64,000 bases of DNA from Planctomycetota bacterium (GTDB lineage: Bacteria; Planctomycetota; UBA1135; GCA-002686595). Shown piece by piece: positions 61,959 through 64,000 of the stretch. The notes beneath the pieces were generated by a model. The model did not search any database. It was not told where the DNA came from and saw nothing but the letters and a program-made list of their open reading frames with translations. The stretch is taken from positions 37,461-101,460 of the forward strand of contig JACRIN010000025.1 in the NCBI GenBank assembly GCA_016220085.1, given 5' to 3'. Both the position numbers and the translations under genes were made by a program. Every line of letters starts with the position of its first letter. Position 1 is the stretch's first letter.

Positions 61959-64000
61959 GTGAGCGAACGAGAGTCGAGGGAGGAGTTCGTCGAGAGCGCG
62001 CTCGCGGAGTGCGTGGAGAGTTTCGCCTCCGAAGGCTACGCGTGCGTCGAGCGTGTCGCCGCGGGCGACCTCGAACTCGCGCTCCGACTCCGCGAGCGAC
62101 TGAGCGCGCTCGCGCGACTCGGCCTGCTCGCCTCCGAGCGCAGCGGGCCCGCGCGCATCGGGCGGTATCGCGTGCTCTCGACGCTCGGTTCGGGCGGAAT
62201 GGGCAGCGTCTACCTCGCCGAGGACGAGCTCCGCGCGCGCCGCGTCGCGATCAAGGTCGCGCACGTGCCCGTCGGCGGCGACGAGGACCGCGACAAGCGC
62301 TTGCGCGCGCGTTTCGACCGCGAGATGCGCGCCGCGGCGGCGCTCGATCACCCGGGCTTCGTGCGCATCCTCGACGTCGGCGAGAGCGACGGCCGTCCGT
62401 GGTTCGCGATGGAGCACCTCGCGGGCACGACGCTCGCGGCATTGCTCGACGAGCTGCGCGCGAGCGGCCGCGCGTTCGCCGACGTCGACCCCGCGTTCCT
62501 GCGCACGCTGCTCGCGGCGAAAGTCGCGCCGGAGAGCCCGCTCGCCGACACGATCGAGTGGGGGCGCACGTACGTCGAGACCGTGTGTCGCTGGACCGCG
62601 GCGATCGCCGACGCGCTCGGCCACGCGCACGCGCACGGCGTCGTCCACCGCGACGTCAAGCCGTCGAACGTGATGATCGGGCCCGACGCGGCGCCCAAGG
62701 TCTTCGACCTCGGCCTCGCGCGCGTCGACGACGATCCGGCGTTGACGCGCTCCGGCGAGTTCGCGGGCTCGCCGTACTACGTCGCGCCCGAGCAGCTCTC
62801 CGGGAGCCCGAGCGAGATCGACGCGCGCTGCGACGTCTATTCGCTCGGCGTGACGCTCTTCGAGCTGCTCGCGTGGCGCCGGCCGTTCGAGGGCGCGAAC
62901 ACCGCCCAGGTCTTCCGCGCGATCCAGTCGAAGGAGCCGCCGCTCTTGTCGCGTCTGCAGCCGCTGGTGCCGCGTGACCTCGAGACGATCGTGTCGGTCG
63001 CGCTCGAGAAGGATCGCGCGCGCCGCTACCCGTCGATGCAGGAGTTCGCGGCGGACCTGCGGCGCTTCCTCGCGTTTCAACCGGTGCTCGCGCGGCCGCT
63101 GTCGCCCGCGCAGCGCGTCGCGCGCTGGGTGCGGCGCAATCCGGCGCGCGCGGGCCTCGCCGGGCTCGCGGCGACGATTGCGGTCGGCCTGCCGCTCGGG
63201 CTCTTCCTCGCGAACCGCGCGATCCGCGGCGAGCAAGCGCGCACCGAGCGCGAAGCGACGGTCAAGACCAAGGCGATCGACGAACTCGTCCGCCAGTTCT
63301 CGCTCGCGGAGGACGAGCGCTCCGCCGGCGAGACGATCACGGCGCGCGAGCTGCTCGATCGCGGCGCGGAGCGTTCGTTGACCGCCTACGCGAACGAGCC
63401 GGAGCTCCACGCCGCGCTCCTCGAGGCCACGGGCGCCGCGTACGCGAACATCGGGCTCGCCGAACGCGCGATCCCGCTGCTCGACCGCGCGCTCGCGCTG
63501 CGCGAGAGCCTCGGCGCCGACGATCCGGCGGAGCTCGCGCGTTTGCTCGAACGGCTCGCGCTCGCGCACCTCGCGCGGGGCGAGTCCTCGACGGCGCTCC
63601 TGCTCGCCGACCGCGGGCTCGCGGCGCTCGAAGCGTCCGGAGCGGCGCTCAGCCCGGCCGCGGCGAGGCTCGAACTCGCGCTGGCGGACGCGAACGATCT
63701 CTGCGGCGACGCCGAGCGCGCGAGGGAGCACTTCGAGCGCGCGATCGAGCTCGCGATCGTCGTCCACGGCGCCGATTCGGAGGCCGCGGGCGAGGCGCTG
63801 TTCCGCTCGGCGCGCGCGCGCGCGGCCCACGGCGAGCGCGCGGAGGCCCGCACGCGTTTCGAGCGAGCGCTCGCGATCCGGCGCGGCGCGTGGTCGCCGG
63901 ACGTCGCGGCGATCGCGAGCACCGAGCTCGAGCTCGCGCGAGTGCTCGAACTCGCCGGCGAGCCCGATCTCGCCGCGGCGGGTCGCGAGCGAGCGCGTGC
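61959..64000 (+). CDS. Ser/Thr protein kinase with TM helix and C-terminal repeats (partial)
   Basis: At least 680 codons from a GTG at 61959 after GCGGGAG, open to the right window edge. The kinase domain (~65-375) has the glycine loop LGSGGMGSVYLAED, Lys98 in VAIKVAH, HRDVKPSNVMIG (~231), DLGLARVD in place of DFG, and YVAPEQLSG. One membrane helix follows (AGLAATIAVGLPLGLFLANR, ~402-421), then TPR-like units outside the membrane (AAYANIGLAERAIPLLDRAL; LEHL-type ALAHLARGESSTALLLADRG). PknB/Hanks type. Residues 1-60 resemble a short helical N-terminal domain. Divergent with the ECF sigma gene, its likely partner. Confidence 0.92.
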   Translation, partial: MSERESREEFVESALAECVESFASEGYACVERVAAGDLELALRLRERLSALARLGLLASERSGPARIGRYRVLSTLGSGGMGSVYLAEDELRARRVAIKVAHVPVGGDEDRDKRLRARFDREMRAAAALDHPGFVRILDVGESDGRPWFAMEHLAGTTLAALLDELRASGRAFADVDPAFLRTLLAAKVAPESPLADTIEWGRTYVETVCRWTAAIADALGHAHAHGVVHRDVKPSNVMIGPDAAPKVFDLGLARVDDDPALTRSGEFAGSPYYVAPEQLSGSPSEIDARCDVYSLGVTLFELLAWRRPFEGANTAQVFRAIQSKEPPLLSRLQPLVPRDLETIVSVALEKDRARRYPSMQEFAADLRRFLAFQPVLARPLSPAQRVARWVRRNPARAGLAGLAATIAVGLPLGLFLANRAIRGEQARTEREATVKTKAIDELVRQFSLAEDERSAGETITARELLDRGAERSLTAYANEPELHAALLEATGAAYANIGLAERAIPLLDRALALRESLGADDPAELARLLERLALAHLARGESSTALLLADRGLAALEASGAALSPAAARLELALADANDLCGDAERAREHFERAIELAIVVHGADSEAAGEALFRSARARAAHGERAEARTRFERALAIRRGAWSPDVAAIASTELELARVLELAGEPDLAAAGRERAR

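Overview
The window is about 70-75% GC, with very strong G/C at third codon positions and therefore long spurious antisense frames. It looks like chromosomal DNA of a deep-branching, high-GC planctomycete of the Saltatorellus/Engelhardtia type. Supporting traits are an ECF sigma factor fused to a membrane anchor and carboxypeptidase-regulatory-like domains, an ECF/Ser-Thr-kinase divergent pair, many lipoproteins and secreted beta-propeller, beta-helix and PA14 proteins, prepilin genes with a PilX-like protein, and a C-terminal Cys-rich secreted domain at 60.7-61.1 kb that I associate with that lineage. The lineage call is inference from gene content; there is no rRNA in the window.

Layout. 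0-5.7 kb: the fused sigma factor (cut by the left edge), a GH29 fucosidase lipoprotein, a nucleotidyltransferase with its small partner, and CutC. 5.8-8.1 kb: a sodium:solute symporter with a one-helix accessory protein, and a VOC protein. 8.1-26.7 kb: an L-fucose-type sugar regulon. A three-gene ABC importer reads leftward. A long, tightly packed rightward operon holds an IclR regulator, a Gfo/Idh/MocA dehydrogenase, a lactonase, L-fuconate dehydratase, a 2-keto-3-deoxy-fuconate dehydrogenase (SDR), a FAH-type diketo-deoxy-fuconate hydrolase, an LhgO-type oxidase, an Ldh_2-type dehydrogenase, a second GH29 fucosidase, a putative glycosidase and a squalene-cyclase-like toroid protein. The two transcription units diverge from a 40-bp inverted repeat that contains two mirror-image promoters. 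Together the genes describe release of fucose outside the cell, uptake, and non-phosphorylative breakdown to pyruvate and lactate.

26.8-45 kb: a membrane-anchored carboxypeptidase-regulatory-like protein, a 1121-residue PD40/amidohydrolase protein, a four-gene type IV pilus-like operon ending in a HEAT-repeat gene, an HPP membrane protein, secreted LamG-like and beta-helix proteins, a MetE-core protein, a DUF3667 protein and two thioredoxin-fold proteins. 45-51 kb: a truncated sterol-desaturase remnant, small genes, a Sel1-repeat lipoprotein and pirin, separated by spacers carrying short tandem repeats whose periods (15, 18, 21, 24, 27 bp) are all multiples of three.

51-64 kb: an HxlR/thioredoxin-like divergent pair, a BNR beta-propeller with a ubiquitin-like MoaD/ThiS partner, a methyltransferase, then a lower-GC islet (about 54.3-56.2 kb) encoding a stand-alone reverse transcriptase of the UG/Abi (DRT-like) kind behind a 370-bp spacer that could hold an ncRNA. 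A lone DNA topoisomerase VI A subunit lies next to it. The window closes with a TPR lipoprotein, a membrane protein with a helix-hairpin-helix-like segment, a secreted beta-propeller, and the ECF/kinase pair (the kinase is cut by the right edge). The reverse-transcriptase islet is the best candidate for an undescribed system; the membrane-tethered sigma factor and the orphan Topo VI A are next.
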